A stretch of DNA of 64,000 bases from Earliella scabrosa (taxonomy: Eukaryota; Basidiomycota; Agaricomycetes; Polyporales; Polyporaceae). The notes under the pieces were generated by a model. It made no database searches, had not been told where the DNA came from, and saw only the letters and a program-made list of their open reading frames with translations. Below, piece after piece: positions 38,131-48,628 of this stretch. The stretch's first letter is position 1; the number at the start of each line of letters is the position of its first letter. The translations under genes were made by a program, and so were the position numbers. The DNA lies in the NCBI GenBank assembly GCA_022605405.1, contig JABYQQ010000017.1, positions 868,001 to 932,000 on the forward strand. Reading direction: 5' to 3'.

Positions 38131-40314
38131 ATGCCTACGCCACCCTCCGCCTCCGATGCTCCTGTTCCTGAGCCCGTGCAGCGTAAGTGCATCGTCTATC
38201 TCTGGACATTGCTACCATACTGACGTCGTGTTCAAAGTGCCTCAATCCTTCCACCCTACTCACCACATGCTCTCTCAACCTCGCACGGCTCATGGACTAG
38301 ATGGCGGATATCCCAACGATGATCTTCCACCGCTGACTCAAATCCTCTGGGATCAGAACGAGGCTGTAGGGCGCGATCGAGAGACATGCACTCCTTGCCT
38401 GACCCGTGGTACAAAGGTACGTGTGCTTGATCATACTCGTAGTATTGCACCCACCCCTATTGGCAGTGCCACGGCTTTGGCATGTGCGGAGCGTGTCTCG
38501 TGGCCGGGACGGAATGCTACACGGACTCCTCAAGACCGTTCACGCATATTCCCGCCCCCGCTTTCATCCCTCGCCCGGTCCACTAAGTCCGCGGCGAAGA
38601 GCCTTTACGTCAATTTGCTTCGCCTAACCCTCGTCAACAAGTACGTGGTTCTATTTCAAGATGGTGTCTTTGTCGTTGACTACACCTTCCCAACGTTAAA
38701 CTCAAGTCGTCGACCCCCTGTCGCGACGCTCGTCGCGCATTCGCGGCGCCTTCCGTCCCTCACTCGACTCAGTACGACTCTGGTCTCACCGAGGACACAC
38801 AAGCGCATCGACATGCCGAGCCGTTTTCCCGGAGTAAAACGACGGAGAACATAGACGAGGTGAGAGCCGTCCCCTCGTCCGTTTCTGTCTCTACGACGGG
38901 TTCGCCGCGTCCACAACCCCCTTCTCTTCCTGCACGCATCTACGCTGATCTAGTGAGTATATATACGATCTAGGACTGATGCGCGCAATCGACCTGAGTA
39001 TTCCCTCTGTAGATGGGCGGTACCCCTCCTCCAATGATGCCATTGTATCAACGTGTCATGTCCGAAACCCACGTACTCTCTTCTACTCCTCAGCTACCAA
39101 TCGACATAGAGCCGCCACCCTATCAACGGTCTCCCAGCACTTCGCAAGACCATGTCCAAACGGCACATGTAGTCCAAGTCATCGCTCCCGCCGCCTCCTC
39201 GTCCCATAGCAGACAACGTACTCCCTCCCAGCAACATACGCGCGCTTTCTATCACACCCCGCCTCCATTTGCTTACTACCCCATTCCGTATCCACACCGC
39301 CCCCCACATTCAGCTTTCTCCCCGAGAACAACGACATCCCAGCCATATCATTCCCCGGCGATGCACCCTCCCCAGGTCTATCCTGTCTTCTACGCGCCTT
39401 CCCCCACGTTTACCCCCGGGCATTTGCTACCTCAGATCCAGCGCATGCCGCCGTGCCCTGCGCAGCCAATCGGACATCCTTTCACGTCACCCTACGTGCC
39501 CACCCCGGCTGGGCCCGCTTTCAATGTGTCGCCAGCAGTCGCGGTCCCTGAGCATCCGACAGGTGAGTGCACCGCTGGCACTTCCTTCACCATCGCGCAT
39601 GTGCGACGCGGGTTCGTCATACGCCCGTTGGTCACGTCTAATCATTGCTTGTTGTGGCGTGTGTCTATCGGCTTCGTCATCTTAAGCACGCTGATGATGT
39701 TAATTAGAGCAGAAACCTGTCCGCTCCCCCATTCAAGTGGAAGGTGCGTTCCACGACCTCCTAATCCCGTCTTCATTGCTAATTGTCGCTCATCTAGTGC
39801 CGATACACAGATGGCCTACCCCTGAGTTCGAGATGCCTCGTCCCCGGACTGTTATGGTACGCGTATGCGGCGCGTTCTTCTCTAGCATCTCTTTCAACTT
39901 GATAACGACGATCACGCCAGTACCCGGTGGTCGCTCCTCCTAATACCCGTTGCACCGTGCCCTCATGCGGTGCCACCGGGCCTACGTCGTGGCGTCGGGT
40001 ATGTCACTCGATATCGTATCCACCACTAGTAGAGACCTTGACCAACAGATCCATAGGGCCCCTGTGGACCCGGTACTCTCTGCAACGCGTGTGGACTGGA
40101 GTGGCGCACGGGTTTAATCGATATTGGATCTAGGTTCGGTTTGCGCTATGCAGAGTACGAGGTGTACTTGGCTGAGACGGCGCTACCAAGCCCTGCGCCG
40201 TTGCAGCAGGCGGGACCATCACACTCCAACCGAGGTACTCGTGGACGCGCAACAACTACTGCACAAAGCCGTGGTTCGCGTCGCGGTCGCCACGCTCGTG
40301 GCGCTCGTACATAA
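38131..40314 (+). CDS. Zinc-finger transcription factor with GATA-type finger (gene model partly uncertain)
   Basis: Well-supported exons are 38131-38182, 38238-38416, 38467 onwards, about 38,701-38,953, 39013-39562, small exons between 39,724 and 39,867, 39921-39998 and 40057-40314. Splicing of 38417-38466 yields the cysteine pattern C-x2-C-x6-C-x5-C-x2-C-x6-C, which matches Zn(II)2Cys6 spacing. The middle is Pro/Ser/Tyr-rich. Joining the last two exons yields CTVPSCGATGPTSWRRG running into GPGTLCNACGLEWR, a GATA-type finger with C-x4-C-x18-C-x2-C spacing; the first pair is two residues wider than usual. The tail is Arg/Gly-rich. In the frame used after 38467 a stop occurs at 38584, so either a donor was missed or the 5' zinc-cluster part is separate or broken. 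Confidence 0.6.
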
Positions 40315-40894
40315 ACGAGACGAGGCCTCCTAACCATCGTCACGCTGACCCACGACATCACATTGGTGGCCGCTGACCGTGCATGCACTGATCGGTCCGT
40401 TTGGACTCCTTCTCTGCCTTTCTAGGTCTTGAGATATTGCTCACTTCCGCGTTTGTCGTATCATATGATCTGTGAGTGGCGTGTCTTATGACACAACTTC
40501 TTGGGTGCCGCCATCTTGGACATCTCCTCGCGCGCCAATGCGGGACTTGACGGTCGCATGTGTTCGCGCACTCCGAACACCTCCCCCTTCCCGCTCTCTC
40601 TCTCTTCATCGTAGTTGGACCTCACCTGTTAGTTATTTCATTGGTGTTGTCAGTCTCTTGCATGTACAGTGTCGGTTCTGTCTGCTTTTTGTCGCTGGTC
40701 ACAAATCTGATCATGTTTTGTGTGCTCGTATCTGTGTTCGTAGTCTATAACATAGGTATACATCCATTCAAGTCAATCGTCCATGCGTGGCGATCCCTCT
40801 CTCCTCTCTGCCCGGGCGCCTCGCACAACGAGCAGGGTCTCTGCAAAATCCGGTTAATCATGCAAACAAAACATTACCCGAGACGGTACCTCAC
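40315..40894. other. Intergenic between convergent genes
   Basis: 3' flanks of the GATA gene and the acidic protein gene. T-rich stretch near 40,640-40,740; no supported gene. Confidence 0.4.
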
Positions 40895-41857
40895 CTAAGA
40901 TCCCTGTTTTCGGTTGCCCCTCCGTGCTCCTCTCGACCTGGTTACCCTCGACAAGGCGTTCTGTCCTTTGCTAGACGCTCTCGGGGCGGAGGCCGGAACC
41001 TGAGCCGATATGGAGCGCCTTGAACGCTTCCTTTTCCGAGGCGGGGGGGCCAGATCGGACAAGTCGGTCAACGATGACTGATCGCTCCCCTCGCCATTCG
41101 CCTCCTTCTCACCTACCTCCTGCACTCCTCTGACCTCGAATGACTCGACGTCCAACAATCGATTTGGTCCTGCGGTCCACCCCTCGTCGTCCACATCCAT
41201 CTCGTCGTCAGTGAAATTTTTGACCCTTCCTACGGTGTTGCTGACGTTCCCTATGGCCTCTTTCACGGTTCCATCCACTGCCTCGTCCTCCGATACGGAA
41301 CGGTCATCCTCGTCGTCGTTCTCGGCATCCGGGAGGAACAGCGGTGCGCGTTGCTCGTCGAGTGAGTTCTCCTCTTCCTCCTGCTCCTCCTCGTCCTCCT
41401 CATCGTCCTTGTCCGCCTTCTCCTGTGATATGTCAGCGGCGTCGGGATCGACGATCTCTCCTTCTCGTAGCGCAGCCCGGGCGCTGCTATCTATGGTCGG
41501 TACCGCGAACCGACCGAACTCCTCCGAGTCGCTGGCTTCAACTCGGACGATGTCCAGTAGATGATATTGAGGGTACCAGTCATAACGACCTTCGATGTAC
41601 GCGACCATGAATGTCAGGGCTACCGCGTCGCCGAACTGAAGGTGATCCGGGTGAGCACGTTCAATGTCCTTGAGTCGGCCGTTCTCCACTGCCCGAATTA
41701 TTGGGCGTGCAGGGTTCGGTCGATACATAGTCGATATTTCCGCGGCCTTTCGAACCCATTCATGAATATGTGGCGGGCAGGGTTCGTTGCCCTCGCCGCG
41801 GATCCTTCTTACAAACATGGGTGTGCGCATCCAGAATCGATTCTGCCGCATGGACAC
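40895..41857 (-). CDS. Acidic nuclear-like hypothetical protein, 320 residues
   Basis: A single open frame. The N-terminal ~140 residues look globular (EPCPPHIHEWVRKAAEIS, then HLQFGDAVALTFMVAYIEGR and YHLLDIVRVE), typical of unnamed agaricomycete proteins. The middle is a long Asp/Glu run (about 150-200), and the C-terminus has basic clusters (PPPRKRKRSRRS) that would serve as a nuclear localisation signal. Start at the first Met; an alternative Met is residue 3. Function unknown. A chromatin or transcription role is only suggested by composition. Confidence 0.6.
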   Translation of the reverse strand: MSMRQNRFWMRTPMFVRRIRGEGNEPCPPHIHEWVRKAAEISTMYRPNPARPIIRAVENGRLKDIERAHPDHLQFGDAVALTFMVAYIEGRYDWYPQYHLLDIVRVEASDSEEFGRFAVPTIDSSARAALREGEIVDPDAADISQEKADKDDEEDEEEQEEEENSLDEQRAPLFLPDAENDDEDDRSVSEDEAVDGTVKEAIGNVSNTVGRVKNFTDDEMDVDDEGWTAGPNRLLDVESFEVRGVQEVGEKEANGEGSDQSSLTDLSDLAPPPRKRKRSRRSISAQVPASAPRASSKGQNALSRVTRSRGARRGNRKQGS

Positions 41858-42152
41858 GCCAGACTGTGTCGCTCTCCGCGGAACGCATCTGGGGTTGAAC
41901 TCCGGCTGTCACATAAGATGTTCTTCGAATACCTAAGCAACATCAACATGAGACCCCGCACGCTCCCGTGACTATTGAATACTCACGTCTTGCGCGGTGT
42001 ACAGATCATTATCTATAGATGTGTCGAAGCAATACGCGTAGTAACACTTGTGACTAGCGTACTCGTGCCTGCCCCGTGTATGGTAACGGTGAGTCAACTC
42101 AACTCAATCTAGTTGCCAATACTCACAGCCTCGTTGGTTCCGAGTTAGTTGA

Positions 42153-42598
42153 GTGTTTTGGGCTGGGGGGAATGAGATTCCCGGTGTCGTAAGGGTCGGA
42201 ATTGGCAAACACCGCCGAACCGCTAAACACAGCCGGCGTGTCTGTCCCTTTCAGGCAAAACTTCAAGACCTTCGTCAGTCGTTGTACCGGCCACTTTCAC
42301 GTCTAAATGTGTTTACTTACGACCCATTCAGACTTTCCAGTCCGTTTGACTTCAACCAGCGCTGGCGAATGCTTCAAGGATTGTACCGCGCGAGTCAATG
42401 GGATGTCACTTTGCCGGAAGCGGTGAGTCTTCCAGTGATTCAAGGTATCCGTGATTGAATGAGAGCTCATCAAGTATGCAGGGTGTGGTGAAGATTCTGC
42501 TGGTGGATGGCGACACATCGATAGACCCGGCTTCTTTTATAATTGCGGCACCGGGACTCACCATAAGATCAATCCGTCCGCTGAAGGTTGACGATTGA
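42153..42598 (+). CDS. Hypothetical protein, 3' exons (5' end uncertain)
   Basis: An open segment to 42422 joins across a GTGAGT...TATGCAG intron (42423-42481) to 42482-42598 in frame. It gives a C-terminus with RWRMLQGLYRASQWDVTLPEA followed by VVKILLVDGD and SIRPLKVDD. The left boundary is a non-ATG codon, so the true start or an upstream exon is unresolved. No family recognised. Confidence 0.35.
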
Positions 42599-42997
42599 AA
42601 CATTGCTCGTGTAAACTGTGACATTCATCGTGTATGTCCAACAGTCTCGCGCTACGCTCCCGACTGCTAACATCAATCCCGTATGCGAGCACGCATGTGT
42701 CGTATCCACTCCCTTGCGTCTCGAGCCCAAATAGAGTTCGGACCCCAAAGACTCACCGCGTCTTCTCGCGAGTGCGAGGAATGAAATGAACGTCTCTGTA
42801 GCGTCTGTTGCTAAATGAGCCGTCTCTTTCGTTCCTCCGCATAGCCGCTCGATGACGTGGTCGATTTCCGGAGCGACGATGTTTCCCTCTTGCGTCAAGC
42901 TTAGTTCTCTCCATGTGTCCGGAAGCTCCATTTTTTCCTTGTGTCCATCGGTGCGTCCCTCTTCACGATATCACTTAATAAAGTGTTTCCATCACAG

Positions 42998-43734
42998 CGA
43001 ATCGCGCGCACTCTACTCCTGTGATCTTATGGTCTATGCCGTCTGCTTCAGCAGCCCACCGTCAGGTATGAGTCAATCCGCTCACACTCACCGACGTCGT
43101 TCATTCTGTTATTACACGCAGGCCTTGGCAACCCAGACTCATGCAACATCGTCCTCTATGCTCAGGCGTTGGAGTGGGGATATACAGTCACGACTCCGCG
43201 CAGTAAGTACAGCGTAATGGTCTCCACAGATCTCCGATATTCATCACGGTTCATAGGGCGAACTACGTGGAGTCGTCACTGGTGTCATTTATCCCGTGTG
43301 CAGGGGTCGTCCAAGACTCATTCGTCTGCCCCTGAACGAAGAGATCATAGGCCACACGGATCCCGCGCTTCCTTGGCCAGAGGACGTCGATGTTCGGCAC
43401 TGGTTCCCGCACGGGGCACGCTATACGCGTATCACCTGTGTCCCGGGCTCTGATTTCGCGCTCTACAACGATTACACCGTGATCACTTCCGCATCGCCCA
43501 GGCGATCTCCCGTGAACTCAACGGTATATCATCTTCTAGGCTTGTATCTCAGAGGAAACGTCGTGGTAGTCAAGCATTCTGCTAGACGACTTCTCCGAGT
43601 ATGCAACATTCATCACGCCGAGACCCGATTTGTGGATCTGCTGATCCAGAGGTAAGCTGGCCCTCCGCACGATGTTGAAATGCCACTCACCCCCCTTATC
43701 CCTTGACAGACTATTCCGCTTTCGATTAGGCTGA
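42998..43734 (+). CDS. Hypothetical multi-exon protein of an unnamed agaricomycete family
   Basis: Recognisable exon pieces are 42998-43067 (ending SSPPSG), a GLGNPDSCNIVLYAQALEWG exon starting near 43,124, a large exon ending at 43651 and 43710-43734. The big exon encodes PRLIRLPLNEEIIGHTDPAL, then a YLRGNVVVVKHSARRLLRV stretch and RFVDLLIQR. The join between the second and third pieces (near 43,200-43,265) is uncertain because two acceptors give different frames. The function is not known to me. Confidence 0.4.
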
Positions 43735-44389
43735 CGTTACCGTTGCATGTCATCAACTCGGACGCGATTATTCCTCTCCCAGACTCATACTGCGACGTCG
43801 ATTCTAACGTCTGCTTCTACGTACCGATCTCTCCACATTCACTTTTATATGTCTGGTCATATTCTTCCATTGTCGTCGCTACTCTGCGGTGTGTTTGGCC
43901 CGCGATTCATATGTCCAAACACGTCATGTTCGCCTCGCTGCTCAATACAAGTCATCGCATAGTCTCCTTTGCTCCTACTAGTCATCGATCATAGACACTT
44001 GGATCTACGGCGCGCGCGAATCACGCCCTTGCCAATCGAGTACATTGGCTTATCTTCTGTCTGTCTCCGCCTCTGTCTCCCGCTCGCGCGACCTGTACGG
44101 TCACTGGCTGCGACGACTAGCCCATTACGACCAGGTATGGAAGTGATTGCATAGCGTCTACGGTTGTCACGTGAACTCGCAGTCGTTCATGTTGCTTCTA
44201 TACGAACCACCATCACTCATCGGTTCGTACATCCTGTCCCTTCCCAGACAGACACTCTGCCTGCGCCCATGTGACTTAGAACTGCGTCTCTCACCAGAAG
44301 AGAGGTCGCCGATAATAAGTAAAGCAAGATTAGTCGACATACTTAAGCACGAGACATCCACCCCAAATCCTCCACTATACTCCAACCTC
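43735..44389. other. Spacer upstream of the R1 locus
   Basis: Several short open frames without recognisable family features. It presumably contains the R1 promoter. Confidence 0.35.
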
Positions 44390-47300
44390 ATGCCATCCGA
44401 CACAGAAAACTCACCCCCTATTGACAGTGACATTGTTGTCACTAAGCGCAGTGCGTCTTTCCCTGTCGCATATTCGAATACAATTGGTCTGATCAACTTT
44501 GTCCATTTAGGCGGGTATGACTTCTCAGACTCGCGTCTCACGTCACTCCCGTACCAACGTTTATCGCACAGCGCCCTGGAGCCGTTCGAGCCTTCAAAGG
44601 TCAGTATCAAGACCACCAGTAATATACCGTAGCCGTCTGATCATCGTCCTCAAAGCTCCTCCGATACCTCTTGACCGTCAGTACGACCCTTGCCTGGCCG
44701 CACTCGACTTACTTTACTTACCTGCATAATTTTTGGTACAGCTGTCATGGGGACTGGATCGCCGATTCGTCGACCTCGAGGGGTGGGTCCTCGCGTTTGG
44801 ACACTGTGGATCGTGGCTAACATGCACATTTGGCAGTACCGTGACCAACGTCTCTCGTGGTCTCACGCTCAACGTCAGCTCCGCTGATCTCGCTGTAAGT
44901 CGACCGCGCTACAGCTTGAGCTATGTTGACGATGTCCTAGGATCATTGCGCCAATGTCTTGGCCACTTTGTCTGGTCGCCACCCGGATTATTCCCTTCTT
45001 GCTGGACGAGTCTTGATTGCTAACCTGCACAAGCTTGTCCCCCCGTCGTTCGCTGATTGGGTCCAACAGTACTCGCGCTGTGAGTGCATTCTATCGAGTG
45101 CCTGCCCCCGTTTGTCCTCATTTGTTTATAGACCCCGACGCCAATCTTGATCCGATACTCGCTGCCGTTGTCCTGCAGCATGGAACGACCATCGACGACG
45201 CCATCGTCCCCATCCGCGACTTCCATTTCTCTTAGTACGCTTGTTACTTTCTATTTACCACACCATGTCTGATTTGCGCCTCATAGCCGATCTGTACAGG
45301 TGCTAGCGCGTTCCTATCTATTTCGCTTCAATGGCCGCGTCGTAGAACGGCCCCAGCACATGTACATGCGGACCGCGGTGTCTATCCACGGCCACAACAT
45401 ACGCGCAGTGCTAGAGACATACGACGCCCTATCCCGTCAGCTCTACACCCATGCGTCTCCGGTCTTCTTCCATGCGGGAACCCGTATGCCCAGTCACGCG
45501 TCATGCTTCATCTTCCAACCGGACACATCGTCGCCGCTAGACATCTTGTCCAGCATCTCGGATGTCGACAAACTTTGGATGGTCGAAGGCGGCGTGGGCG
45601 TCTCGCTCGCCTCTGTACCGTCGTTCAAGTGAGCACTTTGAGCACTTCGGCCGGTGTAAATCCGTGAGCCTCTAACATCTAACCTCGATCGCGACAGATC
45701 CGAGCCTCGTCTACAACCTGGTGTTATGCCCCTGTTGCGAGTTCTCGACGCGCACGCTCAGTACACTAGCCTATGTCGTCCTCGTCGACCATCCGCCATC
45801 ACCGCCTATCTTCCCATTTGGCACGCGGACGTGCGCGCGTTTGTAACCTGTCGCTCCGTGCACACACAGCTCGGTGCCAGAGTGGATAGTGTCTTTCCAG
45901 CGCTGTGGGTCCCCGACATCTTGTACGTATAAACCATCAGGATCTCTGTACGCCTTCCCTCTCCAGCTCCACCGTACCCCTTCTTCCTGCTTGATGTGGA
46001 AACTCACCGACATTCGTCATCGCAGCATGACCCGTCTCCTCATGGGAGGGCAGTGGTCCCTATTTGATCCTGCCGATGTGCCGCACTTCAATGGCACTTT
46101 TGGTACCGCATTCACAAAGCTGTATGAAGAGGAAGAACGTGGGCCCCATCCCCGGAGCAGCATAGACGCCATCCAATTGTGGGCGTCGATCTCGGAGGCA
46201 CTGCAAGAGACGGGTGCTCCTTTCATCCTGTTCGGCGATCACGTTAACAGTATGTTCCATCCGGCCTCGTGTAATGGTATCTCCTGATCGACCTTTACAC
46301 CCTCGCTCATAGCCAAGAACAACCATGCGCATCTTGGACCAGTCACATGTGGAAACCTGTGTACCGAAGTCGTCCAGTACTCCGCTCCAGGCGAGACCGC
46401 AGTATGCACGTTGGCATCTCTATCGTTGCCTCAGTTTGTGACATGGAATGGAACGTTCGACTTCGATGCTTTGCATTCTATCACGAAGCTTGCGGTCACC
46501 AACACCGACGTACTTATTGACGTTGCCTGCTACCCCATGAACGCCTCCCGGAAATCCGCGCTGGGCACCCGCGCCGTCGGCGTCGGCGTTCAAGGGTTGG
46601 CGGACGATATGCCTTCGATGGGCCCAAGGCCAGGAGACTCAACATCGACATCTTCGAAACCGTATACCACGCCGCTATCGAAGCAAGCAGTGAACGTGCA
46701 GCTATCCTCGGTCCACACCGCTCATGGGCGGGCTCGCCGGCCTCGTTGGGCATCTTGCAGATGGACATGTGGCCGTCGTCACCTTCCACCAGATATGACT
46801 TCGATCAACTCAAGCGCGTCGTTGTAGAAAAGGGCCTACGCAACTCTATGCTCACTGCTCAGATGCCGACTGCCTCCACTGCACATGTGCTCGGAAATGC
46901 GGAGGGCGTCGATCCCTATTCAAGGTAAATCATTGTCACATGTTGCAAACATCAGTAGATCCCGGAATCCCTTATGTCGCTTACGTCTACTTATGCGCAC
47001 TTATTCCACTTATGCGCCATTTCGGGGGTCTTACGGTTTTGTAAACAGCGTCCCAACGACTTAATAAAATCCAGCCAAATTTTAACCAGACATTCCCGAT
47101 ACCATGAGCTACCATCGTACAAGGTTTCATATGAAACGGTGGTGATTCGAAGGTGCTATAAACCGAGCGCGAGTGGGTCTCAAACGACCCAAAAAGCTGT
47201 GCTGAAGCGCCCATTAGCCGCCCACTTACGTGCGCTTATGTCCCCAAATAAGGGCGCATAAGTGGACATAAGGGATTCGGGGATCTACTGATGAAACTGC

Positions 47301-47938
47301 TCATTCTCAGCTCACACTGCCTATGGTACATAGTAACGTCACCGCCTACCGTGTGCTGAGTGGGGACTTCACCGAACTGTGCCCCTGGCTTGTCAGAGAA
47401 CTCTCCACGCTTGATCTCTGGACAGAGTCTATGCGGGTTGCCATCATGAACGCTCATGGTATGCAACTTAAACTTGCTTCTGTGAGCGGTGCTGATCTTC
47501 TAAGCATCCTAGGCTCTGTCCAAGACATACCGAATCTTCCCGACGACATCAAGGCGCGATCCAAAAGCGTGTGGGAGATTGACCCAAAGTCACTCATAGA
47601 CATGGCTGCCGATCGCGGACCCTTCATCGATCAGAGCCAGTCAACGAGTATTCACATCCCCGTCCCTGCCTCAGATGCTATAGTGAGTCAACACGCCGCG
47701 TACGGGACGTTTCGCACCTTTAACAACCCATCACCAGCTCGATCTCGTGGCGTATGCTTGGTTACGTGGGCTCAAAACCGGCAACTACTACCTTCGTACC
47801 CGAGCACCCACATTCCCGTTAAGTTACGGATTCCCGTCGAGCCGCCGGCCGCTCTCAGTCCCAGCGCCAGCTACATCCACTCAGGCTGCTGAGCCCGATA
47901 TGGACGATAACGAGGGCTGTGCATCTTGCGACGCTTGA
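44390..47938 (+). pseudogene. rnr1: Ribonucleotide reductase large subunit (class Ia R1), divergent, one frameshift
   Basis: R1 reduces NDPs with R2's radical. The exon set joins in frame: 44390-44450, 44511-44514, 44572-44599, 44656-44676, 44742-44782, 44837-44894, 44941-45079, 45132-45234, 45287-45628, 45698-45922, 46026-46249, 46313-46924, 47334-47458, 47513-47682, 47738-47938; about 784 codons against the usual ~850. Retained are the redox Cys codons at 45504 and 46405, Asn-Leu-Cys-Thr-Glu at 46354-46368, the Tyr-Tyr pair at 47786 and C-terminal CASC. Conserved blocks include GRHPDYSLLAGR, VERPQHMYMR and APMPTAST-like QMPTAST. The specificity-loop region at 45,600-45,810 is shortened and altered. 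Within 46313-46924 the frame changes near 46,605, where about 16 nt relative to the family are missing. The N-terminal ATP cone is weakly conserved (VVTKRSGALEPFEPSK). Confidence 0.85.
46950..47293. mobile_element. MITE-like element inside an R1 intron
   Basis: 344 bp bounded by TIRs starting CATCAGTAGATCCC and continuing GAATCCCTTATGTC, about 28 bp with one mismatch. Flanks are ...CAAA and AAAC..., compatible with a 2-3-bp duplication. It contains several CTTATGCGC/GCGCATAAG motifs in inverted arrangement and no coding sequence. It lies wholly within intron 46925-47333, expanding it from about 65 to 409 nt while leaving donor and acceptor intact. Confidence 0.8.
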
Positions 47939-48628
47939 GAGGACTACAAAGACGTACCGCTGCCATGATTCTGAATCCATATGCTCCCCTCTACCAACTA
48001 CCTCATGTACTTGTACGTCCGATGTGTACGATGAACGGCCTGCAGCGCGCATATATGTCATGCGATCTCTATTCCAATCATAACGGCATCCCCTTCTTGT
48101 TTCACCGTTTGTTGTATATGACCGATGACCAGCCGGTGTCGATTTGAATCATATCACATTCAAGACTGTATAGGACCCACGAACAGTGTCCAGGACTGCC
48201 CGGAGGGCCATACCTATAGCAGCGCGTTACGAAGATATGGTGCTCAGTGTTGCGAGGCTGCCTTTCACGAGCTTCCTTCGTACTTCTCTCTGGATATCAA
48301 AGTCGACAATTGATCTGATTTGGATGTTGTTCCTACTATTCACTCGTTGCATGCCTGTTTCTGACTCGTCATGGCCTACATACAATTATCCTTTGCATCG
48401 CAACATGAGCAGGCAATTTGTTCGCGCTGCCATGGCCAGCCAGCGTGGGCATCAAGGGGAACGGGACGGTACTTACATAGCAGGTTCCATATGTGGAATA
48501 GCTGCGGTGACGTCAGAAGATAGCGGGCGTCAGACGCGAAGGTTCCGCGTCGTCCCCACCTCTTGCGCGTCGCATATATTGCCCTCCCTTCCGCCTCTCC
48601 ACGCTCCCACCTTCTCCCCAGCACCAAG
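47939..48628. other. Intergenic between R1 and the Slm1-like gene
   Basis: No supported gene; short frames only. A pyrimidine-rich region near 48,560-48,620 precedes the Slm1-like start, as in many basidiomycete promoters. Confidence 0.4.

Noticed and set aside
44147..44600. Single exon encoding the R1 N-terminus without introns
   Set aside because: The open frame is an accident. Only removal of two introns gives the family's KR-x-G-x-x-EPF-x-PSK spacing.
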